In this document: one piece after another, positions 63,983-64,000 of the stretch
How positions within the stretch are numbered: the first letter of the stretch is position 1
How the letters are laid out: each line of letters begins with the position of its first letter
DNA from: Thiobaca trueperi
Lineage (GTDB): Bacteria; Pseudomonadota; Gammaproteobacteria; Chromatiales; Chromatiaceae
Length of the DNA: 64,000 nt
NCBI RefSeq assembly: GCF_004342175.1
Contig: NZ_SMAO01000003.1
Span: 62,001 to 126,000 of the forward strand
Reading direction: 5' to 3'
Translations under genes and position numbers: made by a program
The notes under the pieces: model-generated
What the model was told of the DNA's origin: nothing
Databases searched by the model: none
The model's input: the letters and a program-made list of their open reading frames with translations, nothing else

Positions 63983-64000
63983 CAGGATGCGGTCAGATTT

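Overview
The window is GC-rich gammaproteobacterial chromosome, most likely from a purple sulfur bacterium (Chromatiaceae) or a close sulfur-storing relative. The best evidence is a sulfur globule envelope protein (47626-48042), supported by a persulfide-sensor-like ArsR regulator beside a rhodanese, and by typical gammaproteobacterial gene orders: dusB-fis with purH/purD, yibN-secB-gpsA with trmL, and rppH with ptsP. No photosynthesis gene lies in the window, so the phototrophic label is an inference.

Layout: 1-7393 (minus) is a putative defence operon: a DUF499 ATPase, an unknown protein, an embedded vapBC toxin-antitoxin pair, and a DUF1156 DNA methyltransferase cut by the left edge. 7762-13990 holds an AmgK-like kinase and a four-gene signalling/VWA cluster. 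14067-19435 holds purine synthesis genes (purD, purH), an isolated lpxA and dusB-fis. 19538-26639 holds a Uma2 nuclease, an active/inactive M16 peptidase pair, rsmD, the ArsR regulator, rhodanese, secB, gpsA and trmL. 27114-32440 holds a transglutaminase/DUF58 pair, an MFS transporter and a CPBP protease. 32591-35530 is a BvgS-like hybrid kinase flanked by CAGGATT repeats. 35828-43202 (minus) reads rppH, ptsP, YbbAP-like ABC transporter, AttH-like protein. 43471-47574 (plus) is a HAD phosphatase followed by an ornithine-lipid/glycolipid cluster (olsB, olsA, GT4, PAP2). Then come the sulfur globule gene, a uracil-DNA glycosylase, leuA, an S1-domain protein, an orphan TRAP binding protein, hemW and an AraC regulator.

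The most distinctive gene set is 56131-61595: a decaheme MtrA/PioA-type cytochrome, a large MtrB/PioB-type outer-membrane barrel and two diheme c4-like cytochromes. Together they encode 14 haems and look like a conduit moving electrons across the outer membrane, plausibly inward from Fe(II) or a solid donor. After it come a small membrane protein, rpmE and mdh.

Between genes there is a second unusual signal: six elements of 85-87 bp bounded by inverted repeats of 8-12 bp (TTRARCCGCG type) whose two ends change together while the interiors are unrelated. Two pairs are in tandem with 21-22 bp AT-rich spacers, at 16288-16483 and 63790-63982. Two of the elements supply the stop codon of a neighbouring gene. 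CAGGATT-type repeats form a further dispersed family.
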